Positions 1-9,100 of a stretch of 30,257 nt of DNA are shown here, piece after piece. Position numbers and translations under genes: made by a program. Positions within the stretch are counted from its first letter, which is position 1. Each line of letters starts with the position of its first letter. Source of the stretch: Caldilineaceae bacterium (GTDB taxonomy: Bacteria; Chloroflexota; Anaerolineae; Caldilineales; Caldilineaceae); assembly GCA_020634755.1 (NCBI GenBank), contig JACKBC010000062.1:1-30257 (forward strand), read 5' to 3'. The notes beneath the pieces are model-generated. The model had not been told where the DNA came from and did not search any database. It saw only the letters and a list, made by a program, of their open reading frames with translations.

Positions 1-257
1 CGGAGCGCAACGGTCAATTTACCTTTGGCTCGCTCAGCGACTTCCTGGCCGCCTTTAACAGTGGTGGCGACCCGCTGATCTTGGGCGATTGGGACGAGGA
101 TGAAATTCCCGATAGCTATGACGCACACCAGCTTCATTTTACACCCGCCATTCCGCTGCCCGCGCCCACCGACCGGCTCTATGTGGTCTACGAGCCCGGC
201 GCTACTGAGCCCAAGTTTGACCAGGTTGCCGTACTCTATATACGCGGCAACAGGTAG
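1..257 (+). CDS. 3' end of an unidentified protein upstream of the sheath gene (partial)
   Basis: An open frame runs from the window edge (first full codon at 3) to TAG at 255-257, giving 84 codons. The visible residues include an acidic Asp-rich stretch (GDWDEDEIPDSYD) that could bind a metal, then a strand-rich end finishing LYIRGNR. Codon use has the G/C-rich third positions of the neighbouring structural genes, so I take it as coding. In injection-system loci the gene before the sheath is often a tail terminator or cap protein, but nothing in the visible part proves that role. I do not recognise the family. The frame and stop are clear, the function is unknown. Confidence 0.6.
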   Translation, partial: ERNGQFTFGSLSDFLAAFNSGGDPLILGDWDEDEIPDSYDAHQLHFTPAIPLPAPTDRLYVVYEPGATEPKFDQVAVLYIRGNR

Positions 258-416
258 CAGATAATTGATGGTTAACGATTGAGTATCGAATGAGTATCGA
301 ATATTGCGTATTGCGTATTTCGTGAACCGGTCGAGCTTCTTGCTTGGCAACTAGCATCTTAACCGGTACACGCACGACGCACCGCGCAACACGCACTTTT
401 CACAAGGAGAACGAAA
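258..416. repeat. Intergenic iterated-word region, family A (TGCGTA/CGTGAACCGG ... CGCAC) copy 1
   Basis: The gap before the sheath gene has a doubled GAGTATCGAAT word (281-302), then iterated TTGCGTA words leading into CGTGAACCGG (303-330). About 30 bases later comes a run of CGCAC/CGCAAC words (369-396) that is roughly the reverse complement of the left side. The same left-arm CGTGAACCGGT-GAG sequence recurs at 5211 and 5964. No gene is visible. The sheath ribosome-binding site AAGGAG lies at 404-409. Confidence 0.6.
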
Positions 417-2120
417 ATGGCCGAAATGATATTACCCGGCACCTATATCGAGGTGCGCGCCGAAGGCTTGATCACGCCCGCGCGCGTCACCGTCAACAAC
501 GTGGGGGTGGTTGGCACGGCGGCCAAAGGGCCCATTGACATCACCACCACCGGCAGCACCACGACCATTGTGGGCGTGCCCACGCTGGTGAGTAGCTATG
601 GCGAAGCGCGCGCCATCTTTGGCAATTATGATGCCTGGGTGGATGGCGCAAGCGACGAGCTCACGCTGGTGCGGGCGCTGGAACTGGCCTTTGCTCACGG
701 CGCCACCACGGTTTGGGCCACCCGCGTCGCATCCGCCGCCGCCGCCCAGGCCAGCTATCTGGTCAGTTCGGCCAGCGGTGATTGCGTCGCACTGACGGCC
801 AAAACCGAAGGCGCCTGGGGCAACGACCTGAAGATCAACGTTTTTGACGCGCAGGCCAACGCCTTTGTGGAAGATGAAGTCCACAACGGGCCGACCGTCA
901 CGCTGTCCAACACTGAAATTGTCAAGAGCGCCCGCAACCGCATTCTGTTGGCCACCGATGTTGATGGGTTGACCCGCCCACTGCAACTTCTCTATGCCGA
1001 TGACGCGCCGGGTGCGCCCACGGCCGCTCAGGTAGTTGTGGATCGCAACACCGGTGCGCTGACCTTTGGCGCTACTGTGGGGGCAGCCGACACGGTCACA
1101 GCGTCCTATCTGGTGGCCGCGGCCGATTCAGTCAAGGTTACGCTCAAGCTGGGCGCCCAAGAAGAAGTTTACACCGTGGTCAGCGGTGACGATTTGGCTA
1201 GTGACATTACCGCCAATTCCCAATGGATGAATGCCCAAGCACAGGCCAACTCGGCAGAGCTGCCGACTAAAAGCGCCTCCGCCACCGAATTTGCCGCCTT
1301 TGGCACGGGCAGCAACACGCCTGGCGCCAACGGTGAAATCAACGCCGACTATAAAATCGGCCTGGATGCGCTGCTCAACGAAGATGCCCACATTATTGTG
1401 GCCGCCGGCCAGGATGATTCCTTTGGTGACGAAATGGATGCGCACTGCCAGGTTGCTTCGTCGGATGCCTATCGCCGTGAGCGCATTGGCGTGGTGGGCA
1501 GCGCCCTGGGCGCTACGCTGGATCAGTTGCGCGGTCACAACCTGGCCAGCGACCGCGTTATCTTTGTAGGGCCGGGCGTCAAGACCACCGACGCCACTTC
1601 CAACAAAGAAGTGACGCTGCCGGGCGCCTACAGCGCCGCCGCCATTGCCGGACTGCTGGCTTCCTATTCGCCCCATGTTAGCCTCACCAACAAGACGCTG
1701 CGCGTGGGCGATTTGGAAAAGCGTTATAGCGCTGCTGAATTGACGCAGCTGGTGCAGGCGCGGCTGCTGGCCTTGGAAGCGCGCCGCGGCATTCGCGTGG
1801 TCAAGGGCATTACGACCTCCACAAATACCGCCTGGCATCAGATTACGACCCGGCGCATTGTGGACTTTGCCAAAATTGGCGTGCGCGGGGCGGCTTCATC
1901 CTTTATCGGTCTGCTCAATAACGAGCGCGTGCGCGGCGCCTTGCGCACCAGCATCAATATCTTCCTGGCCGAAATGGTGCAGGACGAAATGCTCATCAGC
2001 TATGACCTCAACGTGAGCGCCACCCGCGAACAAGAGCGGCAGGGGATTGTGCAAGTAGACATGGTGCTGCGGCCAACGTTTAGCATTGACTTTATTAAAG
2101 TAACGATGTTTTTGGAGTAA
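417..2120 (+). CDS. Contractile tail sheath protein
   Basis: This 567-residue protein should form the contractile outer sheath that drives the inner tube through a target envelope. The N-terminus (ILPGTYIEV, about residues 5-50) and the C-terminal 115 residues (from RGIRVVKGITTS through RTSINIFLAEMVQDE to the end) have the form of the phage tail sheath family, whose C-terminal domain makes the inter-subunit mesh. The middle is more variable and holds a GAWGN motif at residues 132-136. Length is normal for a sheath. The ATG at 417 is preceded by AAGGAG at 404-409 with 7-nt spacing, which favours it over the upstream out-of-frame ATG. The tube gene follows 16 nt after the stop. Only one sheath gene is seen, whereas Afp/PVC-type systems carry several. 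Confidence 0.95.
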   Translation: MAEMILPGTYIEVRAEGLITPARVTVNNVGVVGTAAKGPIDITTTGSTTTIVGVPTLVSSYGEARAIFGNYDAWVDGASDELTLVRALELAFAHGATTVWATRVASAAAAQASYLVSSASGDCVALTAKTEGAWGNDLKINVFDAQANAFVEDEVHNGPTVTLSNTEIVKSARNRILLATDVDGLTRPLQLLYADDAPGAPTAAQVVVDRNTGALTFGATVGAADTVTASYLVAAADSVKVTLKLGAQEEVYTVVSGDDLASDITANSQWMNAQAQANSAELPTKSASATEFAAFGTGSNTPGANGEINADYKIGLDALLNEDAHIIVAAGQDDSFGDEMDAHCQVASSDAYRRERIGVVGSALGATLDQLRGHNLASDRVIFVGPGVKTTDATSNKEVTLPGAYSAAAIAGLLASYSPHVSLTNKTLRVGDLEKRYSAAELTQLVQARLLALEARRGIRVVKGITTSTNTAWHQITTRRIVDFAKIGVRGAASSFIGLLNNERVRGALRTSINIFLAEMVQDEMLISYDLNVSATREQERQGIVQVDMVLRPTFSIDFIKVTMFLE

Positions 2121-2136
2121 CTAAGGAGACCAAATC

Positions 2137-2697
2137 ATGCCAATGACCAATGTCTACACTGGGGCCAACGGCACGTTGACCCTGTCGACCAGCGATAATC
2201 CCGAGGGCGCCGATGCCAAAGCCATTCTGGACACCTACGAACTGCTCACCGTGGGTCGCGTGACCAATGTGGAAGTTTGCATTCAGACCGATCTGGAAGA
2301 GTTCCATGAGATTGGCCGCCGCCACGCCACATCGCTGCACCCGGGCAATATTCACATTAGCGGTAAGGTGGGCCGCGCCTACATCAACGGTTCGTTGCTC
2401 TTTCTGCTGATGGGCAAAGGCGCCGCGCCCAACAACATTGCCGAACCCTATGTGCAGCCCGCCATGAATATGACCATTGCGCTCAACGATCCGGCTGTAC
2501 CCGGCAACACGGCCAGCCTGGAGCTGCAAGGCGTCAAATTCCAAAACTGGTCCTACAGCTTGCCCGAAGATGACTTTGTGTTGGAAGGCGCCACCTTTAA
2601 AGCGCTGGCCATTCGCGTCGTTGACCGAGTCGCTCCCGAGGGCGGCGGCGATGCCGTGGCGCAAGCGCCGGCCTTCCCAGGGGCGGCGACAGCATAG
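2137..2697 (+). CDS. Tail tube protein
   Basis: This 186-residue protein is predicted to stack as rings into the rigid inner tube inside the sheath. It lies directly after the sheath gene with AAGGAG at 2123-2128 and 8-nt spacing to ATG 2137, the classic sheath-tube pair. The sequence is strand-rich, with a central EIGRRHATSLHPG segment and a hydrophobic INGSLLFLLMGKG segment, and ends in a low-complexity Ala/Pro tail (about residues 172-186). The size fits a tube monomer. The family call rests on size, composition and position, since a tube fold cannot be proved by eye. Confidence 0.85.
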   Translation: MPMTNVYTGANGTLTLSTSDNPEGADAKAILDTYELLTVGRVTNVEVCIQTDLEEFHEIGRRHATSLHPGNIHISGKVGRAYINGSLLFLLMGKGAAPNNIAEPYVQPAMNMTIALNDPAVPGNTASLELQGVKFQNWSYSLPEDDFVLEGATFKALAIRVVDRVAPEGGGDAVAQAPAFPGAATA

Positions 2698-2700
2698 AAA

Positions 2701-2791
2701 TTCTGTGACTGGTGGTTAGCAATTGGTAGCTGGCGGTTGGCTTTCTACACCAGCCACCAATCACCAACCACCCAATTACCAAGGTTTTACT
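2701..2791. repeat. Intergenic imperfect inverted repeat (GGTGGTTAGCAATTGG / CCAATCACCAACCACC)
   Basis: The 94-nt gap after the tube gene is largely one imperfect hairpin. The left arm lies near 2711-2733, the right arm near 2750-2773, and the arms are built of GGTGG/TTGG and CCACC/CCAA words. It could attenuate transcription after the highly expressed sheath and tube genes. There is no clear U-tract, so it is not a canonical terminator. Confidence 0.55.
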
Positions 2792-3310
2792 ATGACTACC
2801 CTGACTGCCGAGGAACTGCTGGCTGGCGGTTCGCTCACCCATGAAATTGAAATACCGGCTGAACTCATGCCGCCTGGTCGCCGCACGCAAAGCACGGTGA
2901 CATTGCAACCGCTCACCGTGCGGGCGCTACAGCGCATTGGCAAGGCCGCCCGCGATGACGAAGAACTGTCGGCCGCGCTGATGATACAGCAGGCGCTGGT
3001 GGAGCCGGCGCTCAAGTTTGAGCAAGTGTCGCAACTGCCGGCCGGGCTGGCCCGCTTTCTGGTGGAGCAGATCAACGCCATCAGCGGCATCGACACGCCG
3101 CGTGACGCCCTGGCCGAGCATGTACAGGCGCCGTTGGCTAAGGCCTGCTTTGTGCTGGCCAAAGAGTTTGGCTGGACGCCCGAAGAAGTCAGCGGCATGA
3201 CCATCGGCCAGATCCTGCTCTATTTGGAAATGGCGCACGGCAATTATCAAACAAACGGTCACAGCACGACGGCGCTAAATGGAGCGCCACTTACGGGAGC
3301 GACAGCCTAA
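2792..3310 (+). CDS. Probable tail assembly chaperone (baseplate/tape-measure chaperone class)
   Basis: This protein has 172 residues. I choose ATG 2792 (MTTLTAEELL) over the in-frame ATG at 2723 because the extra 23 codons would be translated from the hairpin repeat and look non-genic. The first half is beta-like (IEIPAELMPPG, STVTLQPLTVRALQRI). The rest is helical and ends with FGWTPEEVSGMTIGQILLYLEM, which resembles C-terminal parts of tail assembly chaperones that follow tube genes. Its place between tube and tape-measure slot matches P2 gene E. The stop overlaps the next start as TAATG (3308-3312), so the two products are probably translationally coupled. The role is inferred from position and weak motif resemblance. 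Confidence 0.6.
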   Translation: MTTLTAEELLAGGSLTHEIEIPAELMPPGRRTQSTVTLQPLTVRALQRIGKAARDDEELSAALMIQQALVEPALKFEQVSQLPAGLARFLVEQINAISGIDTPRDALAEHVQAPLAKACFVLAKEFGWTPEEVSGMTIGQILLYLEMAHGNYQTNGHSTTALNGAPLTGATA

Positions 3311-4542
3311 TGCTCACGCCACATCAGCGCCGCCATTTCCAAGCGGGCCAAGCGCCGACCTGCTGGCAAAAGCAGATCGGCCGTGCAGCCAGCCGCGTGC
3401 ATAAGGTGGCGACCGCCTGCGCCTGGCTGGAAAAGCTGGCCGTCACGCGTCCCCAACTGCGTACCACACCACTGCTGGGCCGCTGCCTGGAAGCCGTGGC
3501 CAATCAAGAGCCGCCGGTGGTGGTGGCAGAAGCACCGGTGGCCGCACCCAAGCCGAGCCGTGTACGCACTACTACGCCTGCGGAGAAAACATCGACCGCG
3601 CCCCAATCCGCATCCGATGAAATGGGGGGGCGTCGCCAGCGATGGACCGCTTTGGATCACCAAGCGCGGCCGCGGCCAGCGTTGACGGGGCCGAAACGCG
3701 CTGACCGTACTTTGCTGCATCGGCTGGCTGGTCAAGCGGTAGCGCAGCGACAGCCGCCAAAATCTGCACCGGTGGCGTTGCCGCCAACAGCCAAGGTCCA
3801 GCCGGTTCCGGCCTTTGAACCAGCACAGGCCAAAGCCAGCCTGAGCGAACAAATAACGCAGCGGGCGGCTCGCCGGTTGCGCGGGCAGAGCAACAAAATG
3901 TTGCCAACCCAAAGAGAACGGGCAAGTAGCAATGATGAAACCGCCCATGCCTTGACGGCCAAAGCGGTGCGGCTGGCGCAACAGTGGGCGCAACCGCTGC
4001 AGGGACCGCGCGCTGCCGCCGCACAATTGCACTATTGGGCGCAGCGCCAACCGCAAGGCGAGGCGGCTCAATCGGCGCCGAAACGTACATCAGCGGCAAA
4101 TCGCGCTGCGGCAACTGAGCCAGCCAATGTGCGCACGTCGATTCCGGGCGCTGCGCCCCATCGCTCAGCTGACCAGCCCGATGCACCGTCTGCCGCAGCC
4201 GCGCCGCCAAACCGTGATCCGGGCGTAAACGCACCATTCGGCAGCTCTTTGGCCAATCAAAAAACGGCCGCCGAGCGAACCGACCCATTCAATGCACCGA
4301 GCGCCGAAGACATGGATCTAACCGACAGTGCGCCACTGGTTGCACCGCCGCAAATTGCGCAGAAACTGCCTAAACTCACGGCGCCTCAAGCGTCAGATCT
4401 TGCGCCCGCACCCATTGCCGCCGTCACCGCCCGCCAAAGCGCACTCAGCAATCTGCTGAGCGACGACGACCTAGGCGGGCTGGCCGCCAACATCAAACGC
4501 ATTTTGGACGCTGAGGCGCGGCGCTACGGGATTGATGTGTAA
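3310..4542 (+). CDS. Pro/Ala/Gln-rich hypothetical protein in the tape-measure position
   Basis: This is a 410-residue protein of unknown function. It starts inside the stop codon of the previous gene (TAATG), a strong sign of coupled translation. Residues 1-65 look helical and basic. Residues 66-345 are low-complexity and rich in Pro, Ala, Gln and Arg, with scattered helical stretches such as LSEQITQRAARRLRGQ and LTAKAVRLAQQWAQ. The last 30 residues form an ordered helix with LAANIKRILDAEARRYGIDV. Third codon positions are G/C-rich, supporting the plus-strand frame over the long minus-strand shadows. In P2-like order (E, T, U) this is where a tape measure would sit, but the composition is unusual for one. 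It may instead be a hub-associated scaffold. Confidence 0.65.
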   Translation: MLTPHQRRHFQAGQAPTCWQKQIGRAASRVHKVATACAWLEKLAVTRPQLRTTPLLGRCLEAVANQEPPVVVAEAPVAAPKPSRVRTTTPAEKTSTAPQSASDEMGGRRQRWTALDHQARPRPALTGPKRADRTLLHRLAGQAVAQRQPPKSAPVALPPTAKVQPVPAFEPAQAKASLSEQITQRAARRLRGQSNKMLPTQRERASSNDETAHALTAKAVRLAQQWAQPLQGPRAAAAQLHYWAQRQPQGEAAQSAPKRTSAANRAAATEPANVRTSIPGAAPHRSADQPDAPSAAAAPPNRDPGVNAPFGSSLANQKTAAERTDPFNAPSAEDMDLTDSAPLVAPPQIAQKLPKLTAPQASDLAPAPIAAVTARQSALSNLLSDDDLGGLAANIKRILDAEARRYGIDV

Positions 4543-4655
4543 AGGTGGCAAGGTTGCAGGGTGGCAAGGTTGCAGGGTGGCAAGGTCGCAGGACGGACTG
4601 ACCCTGAAACTTTGCAACTCTGCAGCCCTGCCCCTCTGCCCAACGGAAACCAACT
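4543..4655. repeat. Three tandem 16-bp repeats plus inverted partner before the gpU-like gene
   Basis: The 16-bp unit GGTGGCAAGGTTGCAG occurs three times head to tail at 4544-4591 (the last copy has one change). It is followed near 4610-4632 by loosely complementary TTTGCAACTCTGCAGCCCTGCC. The element fills the gap between two structural genes. No good ribosome-binding site is visible before ATG 4656. Confidence 0.75.
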
Positions 4656-5186
4656 ATGCACCCAATGCTGGACGATCTGGAACTGCCGCAAGTGCAGGAA
4701 ATAACCACATACGACCGGCGCATGTTGGCTGAACACAAGCCGCCGGGCATGGCGGGCAGCCTGCTCCAAAATCTGGGACGGCGACCGGGCAGCCTGGTGC
4801 TCTGGGGCGTCAAAACCGGCCCAGATGCGCTGGCCTTTATTGAGGATCTCAACGGCAAGTTTCGCACCGGCGATCCGCTGCCCTTTGTGGCGGATATCAT
4901 CGCCGACGCCGCCATTGCACAGATGATCATCGACGATTTGCAATGGCAAGAATTGGCCGGCAAACCCGACCGCTATGCATATGTGCTCACCCTGCGCGAA
5001 TACATAGAGCCGGTGGAGCCGGAAGACACGTCATTTCTGGAGAGCGACATTCTGGACGATGCCCAAGGTCTCATCGACGACCTGCTCGACGGTCTGGACA
5101 TCGGCCTCGACTTCGCCACCGGGCTGGAACGGTTTGTGGGGCCGTTGACCGAGTTGTTGGGGCGGGTGCAAAACGCAAATCGGTAG
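4656..5186 (+). CDS. gpU-like tail/baseplate adaptor protein
   Basis: This 176-residue protein resembles the phage gpU / DNA-circularisation N-terminal-like tail proteins, which cap the tail tube where it meets the hub. The motif series is LLQNLGRRPGSLVLWG (about 36-51), then FVADIIADAAIAQMIIDDL and ELAGKPDRYAYVLTLREYI (about 102-120). The last 50 residues are acidic and helical. The first 120 residues align by eye with residues 1-127 of the giant protein at 6188 (shared PMLDDLEL-QVQ-I, GRR, TGP, F-ADI, ELAG+P-R, LREYI), so the two are paralogues. The position before the gpD-like hub gene matches P2 gene U. No Shine-Dalgarno is evident, and the first of two close Met codons was chosen. Confidence 0.75.
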   Translation: MHPMLDDLELPQVQEITTYDRRMLAEHKPPGMAGSLLQNLGRRPGSLVLWGVKTGPDALAFIEDLNGKFRTGDPLPFVADIIADAAIAQMIIDDLQWQELAGKPDRYAYVLTLREYIEPVEPEDTSFLESDILDDAQGLIDDLLDGLDIGLDFATGLERFVGPLTELLGRVQNANR

Positions 5187-5486
5187 GTGGAAAATTCGTA
5201 GTGCGTAGTGCGTGAACCGGTTGAGATTCTGGTCGGGTCGCGAGATCGTTTTTCGTAGGACGATTTTCCCCAATCGCCGCCTGTCCGGCGACGAGAGAGT
5301 CGTCTCGGGACCGAAATCGGCGGGTTAGGAAACCCGCCCTACGTAGAAGATTCTTGCCGCATCACAACATTCTTTATCAGTTCACGCACCACGCACTACG
5401 CAACAACAAATTGAGCCGCGACAAAACAGTCAGCCCCTCAATTAGTACACAACACGCACTACTCGACATATTAAGGAGCCAATCTC
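5187..5486. repeat. Nested intergenic element: family A arms enclosing a multi-hairpin structure (no gene)
   Basis: This 300-nt gap has no credible gene. Family A arms lie at 5195-5220 (TTCGTAGTGCGTAGTGCG then TGAACCGG) and 5380-5403 (GTTCACGCACCACGCACTAC). Between them, 5254-5343 is bounded by CGTAGG/CCTACG and contains successive hairpins: 5261-5276 (CGATT/AATCG), 5275-5290 (CGCCG/CGGCG), 5292-5307 (CGAGA/TCTCG) and a perfect 8-bp stem with a 4-nt loop at 5319-5338 (GGCGGGTT/AACCCGCC). The first two overlap by two bases and would compete. AAGGAG for the next gene is at 5473-5478. Confidence 0.75.
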
Positions 5487-5906
5487 ATGGCAGGTGAAAA
5501 CCTCTTTCAAGATCTCAAAGACGTTTTGCAAGAATTCAAGGACTTTTTGGACCAAAACGTGCCCACCATCAAACCGGCTATTCAAGCGCTGGCGGGCCTA
5601 ATCCCGCAGGTGACCGAACTGCTGGACAAGCTGGTTGACCTAATGGGCAAGCTCAAAACCGAAATTAACAAGCTGGACGTCAACGCCATTCCGGGGCTGG
5701 ACAAAGCTTCTGAATTTACCGACAAAGTCAAAGGCTTCCTCACCGCCGCCAAAAATCTGCTGCCCGACGAAGCCAGCACCATTGACGACGTGCTGGGCGT
5801 GGCCGACATTGTAACCGGCTTGCCCTCGCTGGATGACGTCAAAGGCGAAATTCTGGCGCTGATCGATGCGATTACGGCTCATTTGAATTCGCTGAAGCCG
5901 GCGTAG
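5487..5906 (+). CDS. Small all-helical protein of unknown function
   Basis: This protein has 139 residues and starts at ATG 5487 behind AAGGAG (5473-5478, 8-nt spacing). Nearly the whole chain is predicted amphipathic helix with Leu/Ile/Val at heptad-like spacing, for example LFQDLKDVLQEFKDFLDQ, VTELLDKLVDLMGKLKTEI and ILALIDAITAHLNSL. There are no cysteines, signal peptide or membrane segment. It lies between the two gpU-like genes and is flanked on both sides by family A repeats. It could be a short tape-measure-like or lumen protein, a chaperone for the adjacent giant protein, or a cargo protein. I do not recognise a family. Confidence 0.65.
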   Translation: MAGENLFQDLKDVLQEFKDFLDQNVPTIKPAIQALAGLIPQVTELLDKLVDLMGKLKTEINKLDVNAIPGLDKASEFTDKVKGFLTAAKNLLPDEASTIDDVLGVADIVTGLPSLDDVKGEILALIDAITAHLNSLKPA

Positions 5907-6187
5907 GGTTGAGGAACTTTTGTCGTGGCCAGATTCTTTTGGCGCTTAACGTGGTGCGTGGTGCGTGAACCGGTTGAGTTTGTGTTTGGGGAGCTTGCTT
6001 CACCGTTTGCATAACAAAATGTGTTAACGAAATAACAAACTTGCCACCCAACCAATCCCAATCCCAGTTCACGCACCACGCACTACGCAACAAAATTTAC
6101 CATTAACCGAATCATCACCACCAACCATCATAAATCGTAAACTCGTGCTGAGTTAAACCGAAGCATCCAAAATCGTAATTCTTAACC
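5907..6187. repeat. Family A inverted repeat copy 3 plus family B leader (no gene)
   Basis: The left arm CGTGGTGCGTGGTGCGTGAA (5950-5969) continues into CCGGTTGAG (5978). The right arm GTTCACGCACCACGCACTAC begins at 6067 and runs to 6091. Between them is AT-rich sequence without a credible gene. From 6129 an AAATCGTAA word precedes a 21-nt segment (6164-6184) that also sits directly before the start at 11820. No Shine-Dalgarno is visible before ATG 6188. Confidence 0.65.
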
Positions 6188-9100
6188 ATGTCTCCCATCC
6201 GACCCATGCTCGATGACCTCGAGCTACAGCAGGTACAACAGATCGAAGTTGATGGCGACCAGGTGCTGGCGCAACACAGCATCCCCACGTTGGAAGGTGA
6301 TTTCTTCCAGCGCGTGGGGCGCCGCGCCACTCAGGTCACGCTGGCTGGCGTGCTGACCGGGCCCGAGGTGGGTGACAACTTGGACAAGCTGCGCCAAAAG
6401 TTTCGCGCCGCCGCGCCCGTCTCGTTCACCGCTGACATTGCCACCGCCACCCGCATCGACCAGGTGCTGATCGAAGAGATGGGCGTGCGCGAGCTAGCCG
6501 GCAGACCCGCCCGCTTTGAATACGCCTTTACCCTGCGCGAATATATTCCGGCCACCGAGCCGCGGCGCACCACGCCGCCGCCGCCTCCGCCGCCACCACC
6601 GCCGCCGCCGCCATTGGTCAGCGTGCTGGAAGTGGAGGTCATTGCCGAAGGGCAGCCCGATTTTGATTTTGATTCGGTCACCGTCACCGTCGAGGGGAAT
6701 CAGACAGACGGAGCGTTTATTAGCCGCACCTTAACAAACCGCACAGACAATATCTGGACCGAGAATGATTTTCCGCCCGGTGCGTATACGGCCACGGCCA
6801 CCGCCCCCGCGCCCCCCATGACCGGTTCAGCATCCGGCTCTGTGCTGGAAGGGCAGACCACGCGGCTCACCATCACTTTGCGCAGCGGCCAAACCATTGC
6901 CAAAATGTTCATGATCCACTACTGGTTTGACCGTGCATTTGTAGAGCCGTGCATGCGCAAAGTCATGCGTCAAGTCGCCGATTACGCCGCCGCCCATCCC
7001 GCTGAAAAGCTGCTGATTGTGGGCCACACCGACGAATCGGGCAATGCCGATTATAACCAGTCGCTTTCGGAACGGCGGGCGCGTGGCGCCTTTGCCTACT
7101 TAACTTTTGGCCGCGACGCCAACGCCGCCGTGGACGAATGGAACGAGCTGCGGCGGGCGCGCACGGTGGGCGCCATCACCAGCACGCGCGACACGTGGGG
7201 CCCGCGCCAATATCAGCAGATGTTGCAAGAGCTGGGCTTTTACAAAGGCGCCATCAAGGATCAACACGACAATGCCACCGCCGCCGCCGTGCGCCAGTTT
7301 CAGACTGCCAACGGGCTAGCTGCCGACGGTGTTGTGGGTGATGGCACCTGGCCGGTGCTGATCCGCGCCTATCTCAATTTGGACCCGCTCAGCATTCCCG
7401 AAAGCCAGTTTTTGCCCAATGCCAAAGATGGCTGCAACGGTGGCATTCTCAAATGGCTGGGCTGCGGCGAAAAGTCGCCGGCGGCGTCTATGCTGGCCCA
7501 ATGTGGTGAACCGGCATGGCGCCCCAACCGACGCACCGAATTTCTCTTTGTGCGCGCATCCGAACTGCCGTGTGAAGCCGCGCAGCCGGTTACCTTTAAT
7601 CTGCCCACACCGGGCGCGGTATCGCCAAGCTGGTGCCTGGGCCCGGGTGATCCCAATAATCGCTGCTGCTTTGCCACGCGTGATCCCAACCAGCAGGACA
7701 AGTGGCTGATCCAGCCCGTCGAACCGCAGCAGATCACCGTGGCCGGTTCCATCAAATTTGAAGATGGGACGCCGCTGGCCAACGCCCATATTGTGCTAAT
7801 TGCGCCCGATGGCGAATTTATGGATGGCGAGCAGATCTGCACGCCGCAAAAGGGCTTGCCCATTGAAGGACGCACCGACGCCAATGGTGAATTTTCCTAT
7901 CCCAAGCAGAAGGGCGTGGGCATCTTTACGCTGGAAATTCGCGCCGATGTGGTGGCGCGCGTCAAAGGCGCCCCGCTGATCGAAGCCAAAGGACCGGTGG
8001 TCTGCCGCCGCCTGGACGGTCAGCCCGACGCCCACGGCAACACCACTTTTGAAGTGGTCGTAGCCAGTCCCGCCGCCATCAACACGCAGCCTGCTGCTAC
8101 GGCGGCGTCCAATGTGGTGGTGGTCAAAAAGAGCTACACCAATCCAGTGCGCCAAACCGTCACCTTGCGCGCCAATAATGCCTTTACCGGTTCGGGGACG
8201 TTTACCCGTTCCAGCGACGCCATCCGCTTTTTTGATGCAGCAGTGGGCGGCAATGAGATCACCTTTAATGGCGTTGACAACGTGTTCAGTGATGCCCAAC
8301 TAGTGGCGGGCGTCACCTTGTTTGCCGAAGGGGCACGCGCCAGCGCCGCCATGAACGATGTACAACTGCACCTGGTGCTCACCGTGAACGGTCAGCCGGG
8401 GCTGGGCGCCACCGCCACTATGACCGCCGTCGAATTGACGCTGGATGTAGCCCAAAGCCGCAGCGCACCCGGCGTGGAACCGCCCGTGCTTTCCACCAAC
8501 GATAAGATCAACACGGGCCGCTTTGTGCAGGTGCGCGACGCCTCCAACACGCACGAGCGCGCCATGCTCATTGTGCGTCAAGCCCAGCCAGCTGCCTTTG
8601 CCGGTGAGCTGATTCTGACGCCCATGAACGCCCGCGTCGAAGCCTTTACCCAGGAGACGCCCGCCGCCGGCCAAGTCGCGCTGGCCACCCCGCATGTAAT
8701 GGCCAACGGCTCCATCCCGGCCACTGGCGCTCGCTTCTTTGTGCAGGGCGTCAATGCCAGCACCGCCGTGCGCGACAGCGGCTTTCAGCTCGGCATCCGC
8801 AATGTGGAAGCCGATGGCGACCGCGTGCTGATGACTACGGTGCAGAGTGATATGGTGACTTCCGCCACTGCTACAGCGCCGGCGGCTACCTTTGTACGAT
8901 TTGGCTTGTGGGACAATGCATTCCGCGCCAATGGCGCGCTATTCAATGATGCAGCCGAGGCAAATAACTTTATTGGTGCAGATATGCGCAGATTCTTCAT
9001 ACGCGTGCGCGATGTTTCACAACAAGGCGCTGGGCATATCAATGCACGGTGGCACGCCGTCGACCAGGCTGGTGCTAACTTCCAAGTGCCGGTCGACAGG

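Noticed and set aside
2723..2791. N-terminal extension of the chaperone-like gene
   Set aside because: It would be translated from the hairpin repeat, and the ATG at 2792 begins the ordered protein.
3307..4288. Long minus-strand reading frames opposite the 3310 gene
   Set aside because: They are opposite a coupled plus-strand gene with G/C-rich third positions and show no recognisable motif.
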